A stretch of 9,276 bases of DNA from PVC group bacterium (GTDB lineage Bacteria > Verrucomicrobiota > Kiritimatiellia > SS1-B-03-39 > UBA6053), in assembly GCA_003565035.1 (NCBI GenBank), contig PXDP01000182.1, positions 1-9,276 on the forward strand, written 5' to 3'. Each line of letters starts with the position of its first letter. Position 1 is the stretch's first letter. Below, in pieces: positions 1 to 6,354 of the stretch. The translations under genes and the position numbers were made by a program. The notes under the pieces are model-generated. The model was not told the origin of the DNA, ran no database searches, and saw only the letters and a program-made list of their open reading frames with translations.

Positions 1-109
1 AAGAGACCGCGAATGGCAGGGCCGTCCCGCGAATGGTGGGAGGGGAAGCAGTTCCAACGGATAGCTGCGCCGGACAACGGATGATGAAGACGGGTGGGGA
101 GGGGGTGGT
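1..109. other. Left-edge stretch without a supported gene
   Basis: This stretch lies beyond the stop codon of the minus-strand gene and reaches the window edge. Nearly all six frames stay open over this short length, so open frames say little here. I see no hairpin followed by a T-run that would act as an intrinsic terminator for the minus-strand gene. The only structure noticed is a 10-base direct repeat at 7-16 and 27-36. Confidence 0.5.
7..36. repeat. Short direct repeat, two copies of CCGCGAATGG
   Basis: CCGCGAATGG occurs at 7-16 and again at 27-36, so the copies are exactly 20 bp apart. Two identical 10-mers so close together is mildly unusual. With only two copies at the window edge, a tandem array continuing to the left cannot be excluded. 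No function is assigned. Confidence 0.4.
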
Positions 110-940
110 TTAAAAGCGCAGGGCAATTCCGAGAACTGCGGCGGTGGTGTTTGGGGGCGTGATTTCGGTTCGGGTTCCATCTTCCAGGGTGTAGCGCCAG
201 CGGCGGGTAACCGCGTGTTCCACGGAGGCCTGAAGGCTTAGATGCGGGCTTGGAAGCCATTCGATACCCAGTGCGCCGCGCCAGCGGCGGGCCTGGAGGC
301 GGCTGGTCCGGTCGAATTCCCGGTCGCGCACTCTCCAGGATCCGCCGTCAGGTCCCAGGTCGATTCGGAGGGCCCAGGCGGAATGCGGGTTCCAGATCAG
401 GGTGCTGTCGGGAAATCCGAGGGTCAGGGCGGTGACAGCCTGCGGGTCTGAACGCCAGGCAATCACAGGCAGAAGGGTGTAGGTGCCTGTGCGGCTGTCT
501 GCGCGGACCCCCCAGAGCCATTCGCCCTCCAACAGGGCGGGGTCTGTGCGCAGGAGCTGAACGGCGGGCTGGATGTCCCGGAGATCAAGGCCGCGCTGAT
601 CGCGAAGCACATTTGAAGAGACGGCGAGGGCAGGGGCCAGTTCCCCCTGATACTGCTCTCCCTGCCATCGGAACACGGGTCCGGTGGCATGCACGTGTCC
701 GTTGGTGGCGGGGGACCGTCCGTTGTCTTCCGGCATCGTGAAGGCCCGGTAGTCGTGGCGGTAGCCCCAGCGGGTCCCGGCTCCGGCCTCGACCCGTCTG
801 CGGCGGAGTTCTCCCTGCTCAAAGGTGTCCGGGGTCCATTCTTCGATTTGGATAAATCCGCGGGGCGCGGGCTGACCGCCTACAGCTGGAAGGGCGGACA
901 GGAGAAGCAGGAGCAACCCTTTTGGAGAAATTTGATGCAT
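110..940 (-). CDS. Putative exported outer-membrane beta-barrel protein
   Basis: This encodes a 276-residue protein of no certain family. The N-terminus has a signal-peptide layout: Lys7, then a leucine-rich core at residues 9-17, then a small-residue stretch (ALPAVGG) with likely cleavage near residue 22. The mature part has no long hydrophobic helix. It is rich in alternating polar and apolar residues and aromatic pairs (for example residues 139-163 and 217-250), and it ends in Leu-Arg-Phe; a terminal Phe is typical of outer-membrane barrels. I infer an outer-membrane barrel, perhaps related to DUF6268-like proteins (the LGFPDSTLIWNP stretch at 174-185), but this is from memory. The start at 938-940 is chosen because it gives a clean signal peptide; no good Shine-Dalgarno sequence precedes it. 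The gene is transcribed away from the division cluster and shares a 111-bp intergenic region with mraZ. It has no evident role in that cluster. Confidence 0.7.
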   Translation of the reverse strand: MHQISPKGLLLLLLSALPAVGGQPAPRGFIQIEEWTPDTFEQGELRRRRVEAGAGTRWGYRHDYRAFTMPEDNGRSPATNGHVHATGPVFRWQGEQYQGELAPALAVSSNVLRDQRGLDLRDIQPAVQLLRTDPALLEGEWLWGVRADSRTGTYTLLPVIAWRSDPQAVTALTLGFPDSTLIWNPHSAWALRIDLGPDGGSWRVRDREFDRTSRLQARRWRGALGIEWLPSPHLSLQASVEHAVTRRWRYTLEDGTRTEITPPNTTAAVLGIALRF

Positions 941-1003
941 CCATAGAGGTTATCATGCCCAGGGGTGGGGCAAAAGAAATTTCATTATTTCGGCTTTTTG
1001 GGA

Positions 1004-1033
1004 TTGCCGCGGTGGGGCGGGGTGGGGTAGAGT
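1004..1033 (+). promoter_or_regulatory. Possible sigma70-type promoter of mraZ
   Basis: TTGCCG at 1004-1009 and TAGAGT at 1028-1033 each match 4 of 6 bases of the -35 and -10 consensus and are separated by 18 bp. If real, transcription would start near 1040, leaving a leader of only about a dozen bases, and the TGGGG boxes would lie in the spacer and on the -10. That geometry suits repression by MraZ. The match is weak, and the promoter could lie elsewhere in the 941-1051 gap. Confidence 0.25.
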
Positions 1034-1037
1034 GGGG
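1013..1037 (+). promoter_or_regulatory. MraZ operator: three TGGGG boxes with 10-bp period
   Basis: TGGGG occurs at 1013-1017, 1023-1027 and 1033-1037, each separated by exactly 5 bases, ending 14 bases before the mraZ start codon. In E. coli, MraZ is known to bind TGGGN direct repeats separated by 5 nt upstream of its own gene and to control the dcw operon. The match in motif, spacing, copy number and location makes autoregulation by the adjacent MraZ very likely. A fourth in-phase position (1043-1047) reads TGTCA and is degenerate. Confidence 0.8.
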
Positions 1038-1038
1038 C

Positions 1039-1044
1039 AAGGTG
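1039..1044 (+). promoter_or_regulatory. Probable ribosome binding site of mraZ
   Basis: AAGGTG at 1039-1044 sits 7 bases before the ATG at 1052. It is an imperfect Shine-Dalgarno match but supports this start over the internal ATG at 1109. It directly follows the last TGGGG box, so binding of MraZ or folding of the G-rich leader could interfere with it. Confidence 0.45.
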
Positions 1045-1051
1045 TCAAACA

Positions 1052-1531
1052 ATGTCGAATGAATTACAACAGCTTATTGCCAGTGCAAGCGGGGGTTCCG
1101 CCCCGTTTATGGGGAAGCATGTGCATTCGTTGGACCCCAAAAAACGGCTGACGATTCCTTCGGTTTGGCGGGATGTGGTGGGGGAGGCGAAGAGTTTGTA
1201 TCTGATGCCGGGGATCGACCGGCCGTGTTTGATGCTGTTGCCGCCGTCGGTGATGGCTCAGTTGATGCAGCGGATGGAGGGGATGCACCTTTCCGATCCG
1301 GAGGAGATGGAGCTGATGCTGACGGTGGCGTCGGAGTCGGATCATTTGTCTTTTGACGCCCAGGGGCGGGTGCGCGTGAATGACGAGCATCTGTCTTTTG
1401 CGGGGCTGGAGGGCGAAGTGGTCCTGGCCGGCGCGTTTAATCGTATTGAGTTGTGGAATCCTGAAGCCTGGGCGGCCCGCAAGAAGAGTTCGAGCGGTTT
1501 GTCGACGGCGGCGAAGTCCCTGAAAATGTAA
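1052..1531 (+). CDS. mraZ: MraZ, transcriptional regulator of the dcw operon
   Basis: This 159-residue protein has two SpoVT/AbrB-like MraZ repeats. The first contains HSLDPKKRLTIP (residues 25-36) and the second FDAQGRVRV (101-109), followed by the typical GLEGEVVLAGAFNRIELWNPEAW stretch at about 118-140. MraZ is a ring-forming DNA-binding protein that binds repeats in front of its own operon; such repeats lie directly upstream here. The usual family start is close to the first DxKGR motif, so about 18 extra residues precede it here. An alternative start at ATG 1109 (Met20) would give the usual length but has only a poorly placed G-run upstream. The normally conserved Gly of the first DxKGR motif is Lys (D28-P-K-K-R32), while the second repeat keeps D102-A-Q-G-R106. 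It is the first gene of the operon; orfX follows after 18 bases. Confidence 0.95.
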   Translation: MSNELQQLIASASGGSAPFMGKHVHSLDPKKRLTIPSVWRDVVGEAKSLYLMPGIDRPCLMLLPPSVMAQLMQRMEGMHLSDPEEMELMLTVASESDHLSFDAQGRVRVNDEHLSFAGLEGEVVLAGAFNRIELWNPEAWAARKKSSSGLSTAAKSLKM

Positions 1532-1549
1532 CCTGAACCGGAGAACGAT

Positions 1550-1747
1550 ATGGCCAGTCTGAAAAATTTGTTTATGTGGTCGGGCGTCTTAAAGCGCGCG
1601 GACCGTTCGCGCGGCATTCGTCTTCCGGGGGAGGGCGCAACGCGTCTGCCGATTGAGCTGATGCAGAAACATCAACTGAGTTCCGAATATCTGGGCGATT
1701 TGCGGGTATCGGGACGGAATGGAGGCGCCGCGGCGCGGCGAAGGTGA
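1550..1747 (+). CDS. Small ORF of unknown function between mraZ and rsmH
   Basis: This would encode a 65-residue basic protein that I do not recognise. Support: an ATG preceded by GGAG (1540-1543) at a usable distance, location inside a tight operon only 18 bases after mraZ, codon use like the neighbours, and a TGA that overlaps the rsmH ATG (TGATG). Residues 3-16 (SLKNLFMWSGVLKR) could form a short amphipathic helix. The middle (RLPGEGATRLPIELMQKHQLSSEYLGDL) is unremarkable, and the tail is Gly/Ala/Arg-rich (GGAAARRR), partly because it overlaps rsmH initiation signals. There is no transmembrane segment, no Cys, and no known motif. It could be a real small protein or a translated leader that couples rsmH to mraZ. 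It is not a broken N-terminus of rsmH: rsmH lies in another frame and is complete. Confidence 0.55.
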   Translation: MASLKNLFMWSGVLKRADRSRGIRLPGEGATRLPIELMQKHQLSSEYLGDLRVSGRNGGAAARRR

Positions 1748-1749
1748 TG
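1721..1749 (+). promoter_or_regulatory. rsmH translation start region with palindrome
   Basis: GGAGG (1721-1725) lies 21 bases before the rsmH ATG, too far for normal use. Between them is a perfect 12-base palindrome, GCGCCGCGGCGC (1725-1736), able to form a 4-bp stem with a CGCG loop. A closer, weaker GAAGG (1740-1744) sits 2 bases from ATG 1747 and 5 from GTG 1750. The orfX stop (1745-1747) overlaps the ATG, so rsmH is probably translated by reinitiation after orfX. Confidence 0.4.
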
Positions 1750-2694
1750 GTGGCGGCCACGGTTCATCAGTCGGTCTTGCTTCCGGAAGCACTGGAAGGC
1801 TTGCGGGTGAGGGCCGGTGGCGTTTATCTGGATGCGACGCTGGGCGGCGCGGGGCATACCCGGGCGCTGTTGGAGGCTTCGGCTCCGGACGGTCGGGTGT
1901 TCGGGGTGGACCGGGATCCGGCGGCATTGGCGCGCGCGGAGGAGACGCTGGCGGAATTCGGCGGGCGGTTTCAGGGACTGCACGGCAATTTTGCGGAGGT
2001 GGAGGCTTTGGCCGCCGCCGCCGGACTGGGGGCGTTGGACGGGGTGCTGATGGATCTGGGCGTGAGTTCGGATCAGTTGGACACGCCGGAACGGGGCTTC
2101 AGTTTCCGTTTTGAGGGGCCGCTGGACATGCGGATGGATCCGACGCGGGGGGTGTCGGCGGCGGAGTGGCTGGCGGCACATTCGGAGGAGGAAATTGCCA
2201 ATACGATTTATCAACTGGGCGAGGAACGGCAGTCGCGGCGCATTGCAAAGGCGATTGTGCGGGCGCGTGAGGAGGGAGCGCTGGAGACGACGTCGGCGTT
2301 GGCGGAGGTGGTGGAGCGCGCGGTTGGGGGGCGCAAGGGGGCGCGGATTCATCCGGCGACGCGGACGTTTCAGGCGTTGCGGATGGCGGTGAACGAGGAA
2401 TTGGAGTCGATTGAGCGGGGGGTGGAGGCTTCTCTGCGTTTGCTGAATCCCGGGGGGCGCCTGGCGGTGATTACGTTCCATTCGCTGGAAGACCGCCTGG
2501 TGAAACAGATTTTCCGCCGTCACGAGGGCCGGGAGGAATCCCTGTTCGAGGGCGGCAGTGCATGGCGCGGGGAGGAGCCCCGCGGGGTGCGGGTGACCCG
2601 CAAGCCGGTGACGGCATCGGAGGCGGAGTGCGCGGAGAATCCGCGGGCCCGTTCGGCAAAATTGAGAATACTTGAGAAAGGAGATCCATCATGA
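1747..2694 (+). CDS. rsmH: RsmH (MraW), 16S rRNA C1402 N4-methyltransferase
   Basis: This SAM-dependent methyltransferase acts on N4 of C1402 in the ribosomal P-site region of 16S rRNA. The 315-residue length matches the family (E. coli 313). Visible motifs are HQSVLLPEAL (7-16), the SAM loop DATLGGAGHT (29-38), GVDRDP (53-58), MDLGVSSDQLD (102-112), RGFSF..GPLDMRMD (116-131), HPATRTFQALRMAVNEEL (202-219), ITFHSLEDR (242-250) and the C-terminal NPRARSAKLR (298-307). The start could also be GTG 1744 or GTG 1750; ATG 1747 is preferred because it overlaps the upstream stop as TGATG. The 3' end overlaps ftsL by ATGA. Confidence 0.97.
   Translation: MVAATVHQSVLLPEALEGLRVRAGGVYLDATLGGAGHTRALLEASAPDGRVFGVDRDPAALARAEETLAEFGGRFQGLHGNFAEVEALAAAAGLGALDGVLMDLGVSSDQLDTPERGFSFRFEGPLDMRMDPTRGVSAAEWLAAHSEEEIANTIYQLGEERQSRRIAKAIVRAREEGALETTSALAEVVERAVGGRKGARIHPATRTFQALRMAVNEELESIERGVEASLRLLNPGGRLAVITFHSLEDRLVKQIFRRHEGREESLFEGGSAWRGEEPRGVRVTRKPVTASEAECAENPRARSAKLRILEKGDPS
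2677..2683 (+). promoter_or_regulatory. Strong ribosome binding site of ftsL
   Basis: AAAGGAG at 2677-2683 lies inside the end of rsmH, 7 bases before the ftsL ATG at 2691. It is the strongest Shine-Dalgarno match in the window and fixes the ftsL start. Confidence 0.75.
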
Positions 2695-3140
2695 CAACAG
2701 CACGTACGACACGCAATACAGGACGAAGCGGGGGACGCAAGGCGGGGCGCAAGCCCGGAAGCCGCAACAAGGTGCTGCACACGCAGCGGGTCCGTCTGCC
2801 GATGGGCTGGATGGTGCTGCTGACGATGCTGGTGGTGAGCGTTTTCGCGTATTTGTTCCTGTGCACGACCACGGAACGGCTGGCGAATCAGATCAAGGAG
2901 GAGGAGCAGGAGATCGAACAGCTTCGGCGCCGGGTGGCCAGTGAGGAGGTCCGCTGGAGTGAAATGGTGGGTCCCCGCCGCCTGGAGGAGGCCCTGCGGA
3001 AGCACCGGCTGGTGATGAATTATCCGGCGTCGCATCAGATTGTGCATGTGCGCGACATGGCGATGTGGGAGAGTGGCCAGGGGCCGGTGGAAATGGTGGG
3101 GCGGCTTGATCGGCTGGACGGAGGGTCCATGCGGCCGTGA
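2691..3140 (+). CDS. ftsL: FtsL-like division protein
   Basis: This is a 149-residue bitopic membrane protein. It has a basic cytoplasmic N-terminus (residues 1-37, many Arg, Lys and Gly), one transmembrane helix at about 39-58 (GWMVLLTMLVVSVFAYLFLC), then a heptad-like coiled coil at about 61-88 rich in Glu, Gln, Leu and Arg. A periplasmic segment with VGPRRLEEALRKHRLVM (93-109) follows. FtsL forms a complex with FtsB and FtsQ that activates FtsW-FtsI during septation. FtsL sequences diverge widely, so the call rests on topology plus position between rsmH and ftsI; the length is somewhat greater than E. coli FtsL (121). The stop overlaps the ftsI GTG by four bases (GTGA). Confidence 0.83.
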   Translation: MTTARTTRNTGRSGGRKAGRKPGSRNKVLHTQRVRLPMGWMVLLTMLVVSVFAYLFLCTTTERLANQIKEEEQEIEQLRRRVASEEVRWSEMVGPRRLEEALRKHRLVMNYPASHQIVHVRDMAMWESGQGPVEMVGRLDRLDGGSMRP

Positions 3141-4858
3141 AACGAAGCGCCTATGCCGGGCGGGCCGTGGTATGCGGTCTGCTTTTTTTAACCATCTTCG
3201 GCGGTCTGGCCGCGCGGATTACGCACTTGCAGCTTGGGGAACATCCCGAGCTTCGGCAGGCGTATCAGCGCCGGATTCAGTTCCGGCGGGAGTTGCGCGG
3301 CATGCGCGGACGGGTGCTGGACCGGAATCACCGGATTCTGGCCATGGATGAAGGACGCCGTCACGTGGCGGTGGACCCGAGTTTTGTGAGCCGGCACAAT
3401 GATCCGCAGCGCTTGCAGCAGGCGCTGGCGGCGTTTCTGCAGGTGGATCCGGGCTTTATCGGTGCCCGTCTGGCGGAAACGGACCGGCGGTACGCGGTGC
3501 TGGAGCGCTTTGTGGAGGAATACCGGGCGGAGGAGCTGGTCGACTATTTGGAATCCAACGCGATCCGCCGGGGGGTGGTGGTGGAGTCGGTGAATACGCG
3601 CACGTATCCGCACGACAACCTGATGAGCCATGTGCTGGGTTTTGTGAACCGTGAGGGCACGGGCTCGGCGGGAGTGGAGCAGACGATGCACCGTTTTCTG
3701 GAGGCCCGTGAAGGCCTGCGGGTGGGCGAGGCGGACGCGCGGCGGCGCGAGCTGGTGGCGCGGCGCATGGTGCAGATTGACGCGAGTGACGGGGCGGATG
3801 TGGTTCTGACCCTGGATCAGTATTTGCAGGACGGGGTGGAGCGGGCGCTGGACCGGGGCATCTCCCAGTTCAATGCCGAAGGGGGCTGGGCGGTGGTGAT
3901 GGATGTGAAGACGGGTGAGGTGCTGGCGATGGCGAGCCGCCCGGATTTCAACCCCAACGAATTTCAGCGGGCCGACGGCGAATCGTTCCGCAACCGGACA
4001 GTGACGGGCAGTTATGAGCCGGGCTCCATCTTTAAAGCGATGGTTTTCGCGGCGGCCCTGAACGACGGGCTGGTGGATTTGGAGGAGGTGATCGACACCG
4101 AGAACGGGATGTGGATTCACCGGGGGCGTCCGTTGCGGGATTATCATGGGTATTCCAGTTTGACGGCCTCGGAGGTGATCTACAAATCGAGCAACATTGG
4201 CACGGCGAAAATTGCCCTGCGGATGAGTCCGCAGCGGATGTATGATTATTTGCGGGAGTTCGGGTTTGGTGCGAGAACCGGCGTTGAGCTGCCCGGGGAT
4301 GAGGCGGGGATTATGCATCATCCGAGTCGCTGGGACAGTCTGACGCACAGCCGGATGTCGATGGGCCACGCGGTCAATGTGACGGCATTGCAGATGACGG
4401 CGGCGATGAACGCGCTGGCGAACGACGGGGTGTTGATGCGACCCTGGCTGGTGCGGGAGGTTCGTTCCCTGACCGGCGAGGTGCTCTACCGCGGGCATCC
4501 GCAGGAGGCGGGGCCTCCGGTGGTCCGGGCGGAGACGGCGCGGACAATGCGCACGCTGCTTGCGGGGGTGACGCGTCCCGGAGGCACCGGCCGCCGGGCG
4601 GCAGTTCCGGGCTATGAAATCGCGGGGAAAACCGGCACGGCGCAGAAAGTGCTGCCGGGCGGGGGGTATGCGGACCGCCTGAATATTGCCAGTTTTGTCG
4701 GCTTTTTTCCGGCGGAAAATCCTGTGGTCACGGTTTTGGTGAGCATCGATGAGCCGAAAGGGGCCCTGCGGACGGGGGGATCGGTGGCGGCTCCGATTTT
4801 CCGTGAGATTGCCGAGCATACCCTAGCGTATTTTGGCATTCCGCCGGAGGGCTTTTGA
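3137..4858 (+). CDS. ftsI: FtsI (PBP3), septal peptidoglycan transpeptidase
   Basis: This 573-residue class B penicillin-binding protein cross-links new peptidoglycan at the septum. It has a short cytoplasmic start, one membrane helix at about 9-27, the pedestal/dimerisation domain with RGRVLDRN (57-64), and HVLGFVNREGTGSAGVE (165-181) before the catalytic part. The transpeptidase motifs are complete: S297-I-F-K300 with the nucleophilic serine, S351-S-N353, and K498-T-G500. There is no C-terminal PASTA domain; the protein ends soon after the transpeptidase fold, as in Gram-negative FtsI (E. coli 588). The start is GTG 3137 overlapping the ftsL stop, with GGAGGG at 3120-3125 upstream. The partner glycosyltransferase FtsW would be expected further right, outside the window. 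Confidence 0.95.
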   Translation: MKRSAYAGRAVVCGLLFLTIFGGLAARITHLQLGEHPELRQAYQRRIQFRRELRGMRGRVLDRNHRILAMDEGRRHVAVDPSFVSRHNDPQRLQQALAAFLQVDPGFIGARLAETDRRYAVLERFVEEYRAEELVDYLESNAIRRGVVVESVNTRTYPHDNLMSHVLGFVNREGTGSAGVEQTMHRFLEAREGLRVGEADARRRELVARRMVQIDASDGADVVLTLDQYLQDGVERALDRGISQFNAEGGWAVVMDVKTGEVLAMASRPDFNPNEFQRADGESFRNRTVTGSYEPGSIFKAMVFAAALNDGLVDLEEVIDTENGMWIHRGRPLRDYHGYSSLTASEVIYKSSNIGTAKIALRMSPQRMYDYLREFGFGARTGVELPGDEAGIMHHPSRWDSLTHSRMSMGHAVNVTALQMTAAMNALANDGVLMRPWLVREVRSLTGEVLYRGHPQEAGPPVVRAETARTMRTLLAGVTRPGGTGRRAAVPGYEIAGKTGTAQKVLPGGGYADRLNIASFVGFFPAENPVVTVLVSIDEPKGALRTGGSVAAPIFREIAEHTLAYFGIPPEGF

Positions 4859-4861
4859 ACA

Positions 4862-6352
4862 ATGCAGCATCGGGAACGATCCTTGAATCCCGCAGAGTGG
4901 CGGGGGCTGTTTGGAGGACGGATGCCTTCGGGCTGGCCGAAAACGGTGTCCGGGGTGACGGCGGATTCGCGACAGGTGCGTCCCGGCTGGATTTTTGTGG
5001 CGGTGAAGGGGCGCGACAGCGACGGCCATCATTTTGTGGATGACGCGGCACGCCGGGGGGCGGCGGGCGTGGTGGTGGAGCGGCCGTTGTTTCACCGGCC
5101 GGCAATTCCGGTTTGGCTTGTGGCAGATGCCCGCACGGCGCTGAGTCAGCTTGCGGCGGCCTATTACGGGTTTCCCTCCAAAACGCTGCATGTGACGGGG
5201 GTGACGGGCACGAACGGGAAAACCTCGGTCACCTATTTTTTACGTCAGTTGATGGAGGCGGCGGGGCATCCCTGCGGGCTGATCGGGACGGTGTCGTATG
5301 CTTTCGGGGCAAGGGAGATTCCGGCGCGGCGGACGACGCCGGGCCCGGCGGAGCTGCAGGAGCTGCTGCGGTCCATGCTGGATGCGGGCTGCGGGCACTG
5401 TGCGATGGAGGTTTCGTCGCATGCGCTGGATCAGAAACGCGCGGACGGGGTGGAAATGGATACGGCGGTCTTCACAAATTTGAGTCAGGATCACCTGGAT
5501 TATCACGAAACCATGGAGGCGTATTTTGAGGCCAAGCGGCGGTTGTTCGCGTTTCCGGGGCTGCGGTACCGTCTGGCGGGGGACGGGCCATGGAGTGACC
5601 GGCTGGCCGCCTCTTTTCCGGATGCGGAGTTTTTGCGCTGCGGGCTGGCGGCGGACTGCGGGGTGCGCGCGGAGATTCTGCGGGCGGACGCGTCGGGTTC
5701 ACGGCTGAGGTTTTTCACGCCCTGGGGCGGCGGCGAGGCGTTTTTGGGGCTTCCGGGTGAGCATAATGTGCGCAACGCGCTGCAGGCGATGGCGGCGGCG
5801 GTGTGCGCGGGTGCATCCTGGGAGGCTGTATTGGCGAAGGTGCCTTCGCTGCGGGCCGCGCCGGGACGGCTGGAGGCGGTGCCCTCGTCCTGTGGACAGG
5901 TGCTGGTGGATTATGCTCACACGCCGGATGCCCTGGCGAAGGTGTTGCAGACACTGCGGCCTTTGGTGAAGGGACGGCTCATTGTGGTGTTTGGCTGCGG
6001 GGGGGACCGGGACCGGTCGAAGCGGGCCCCGATGGCGCAGGAGGTTTCGCGCTTTGCCGACTGGATGCTGCTGACGCAGGATAATCCGCGCACGGAGGAT
6101 CCCAACCGGATTTTTGCAGACATGCTGGCGGGGATTCCGGATGATCAGCGGATGAACGTGGTGCCGGACCGGGCGGAGGCGATTTGCATGGGCGTGGAGG
6201 CACTGGAGGCGGAGGATTTATTACTGATTGCCGGGAAAGGGCATGAGACCCAGCAGGAGTTTGCCAGTTCCCGGGTGCCGTTTGACGACCGGGAGGTGGC
6301 ACGGCGCTGTCTTCGTGAACGCGACGGGGCTCTTGCCGGAAGGGAGGGGTGA
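4862..6352 (+). CDS. murE: MurE, UDP-MurNAc-tripeptide synthetase (meso-DAP-adding)
   Basis: This cytoplasmic ATP-dependent ligase adds the third stem residue to UDP-MurNAc-L-Ala-D-Glu. The 496 residues match the family (E. coli 495). The N-terminal domain has the DSRQVRPGWIFVAVKG signature (35-50). The central domain has the P-loop TGTNGKTS (115-122), the substrate loop TTPG (158-161), EVSSHALDQ (183-191), the DHLDYH stretch (210-215), and Lys225 at the position of the carbamylated lysine. The C-terminal domain holds D407-N-P-R410, the motif tied to meso-diaminopimelate rather than lysine, and the GKGHE motif (458-462). The start ATG lies 3 bases after the ftsI stop, with GGAGGG at 4846-4851. 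The N-terminal domain visibly resembles that of MurF next door, as expected for Mur ligase paralogues. Confidence 0.97.
   Translation: MQHRERSLNPAEWRGLFGGRMPSGWPKTVSGVTADSRQVRPGWIFVAVKGRDSDGHHFVDDAARRGAAGVVVERPLFHRPAIPVWLVADARTALSQLAAAYYGFPSKTLHVTGVTGTNGKTSVTYFLRQLMEAAGHPCGLIGTVSYAFGAREIPARRTTPGPAELQELLRSMLDAGCGHCAMEVSSHALDQKRADGVEMDTAVFTNLSQDHLDYHETMEAYFEAKRRLFAFPGLRYRLAGDGPWSDRLAASFPDAEFLRCGLAADCGVRAEILRADASGSRLRFFTPWGGGEAFLGLPGEHNVRNALQAMAAAVCAGASWEAVLAKVPSLRAAPGRLEAVPSSCGQVLVDYAHTPDALAKVLQTLRPLVKGRLIVVFGCGGDRDRSKRAPMAQEVSRFADWMLLTQDNPRTEDPNRIFADMLAGIPDDQRMNVVPDRAEAICMGVEALEAEDLLLIAGKGHETQQEFASSRVPFDDREVARRCLRERDGALAGREG
6342..6347 (+). promoter_or_regulatory. Ribosome binding site deciding the murF start
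   Basis: GGGAGG at 6342-6347 lies 7 bases before ATG 6355, an ideal distance. It would be only 1 base from the alternative GTG at 6349, so ATG 6355 is the better murF start. Confidence 0.6.
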
Positions 6353-6354
6353 GT

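Larger units (their letters stand above)
941..1051. promoter_or_regulatory. Divergent intergenic region between the barrel gene and mraZ
   Basis: This 111-bp region must hold the promoters of both the minus-strand barrel gene and the division cluster. It has an AT-rich middle (about 971-1000) between G-rich flanks. The mraZ-proximal end carries the phased TGGGG boxes, listed separately. A further TGGGG at 966-970 and a TGGGA at 999-1003 are present but are out of the 10-bp phase. No convincing promoter was found for the minus-strand gene. Confidence 0.6.

Noticed and set aside
1..84. Open + frame from the edge ending in TGA at 82-84, as a possible C-terminus of a gene entering from the left
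   Set aside because: The other forward frames are also open for most of this short stretch, no recognisable motif is present, and the repeated bases read differently in each frame. There is no evidence to choose a coding frame.
1550..1747. The small ORF as a frameshifted N-terminal part of rsmH
   Set aside because: RsmH begins normally with its conserved HQSVLLPEAL region and has family length, and the small ORF has its own start and ribosome binding site.
1672..2523. Long minus-strand open frame (283 codons) opposite rsmH
   Set aside because: Its translation is a low-complexity Arg/His/Pro/Gln-rich product typical of the antisense of GC-rich coding DNA, and the + strand gene is an intact RsmH.
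3188..4819. Very long minus-strand open frame (543 codons) opposite ftsI
   Set aside because: It mirrors ftsI codon structure on the opposite strand and yields a His/Arg/Pro-rich sequence with no domain. All FtsI motifs are on the + strand.
4859..4861. Separate promoter for murE in the ftsI-murE junction
   Set aside because: Only three bases separate the genes and no -35/-10 pair was apparent in the end of ftsI; a ribosome binding site there is sufficient explanation.
5999..6005. Seven-G run in murE as a phase-variation tract
   Set aside because: The run encodes the conserved GCGGDRDR region, where glycine codons are required, and shorter G-runs are common throughout this G-rich coding strand.
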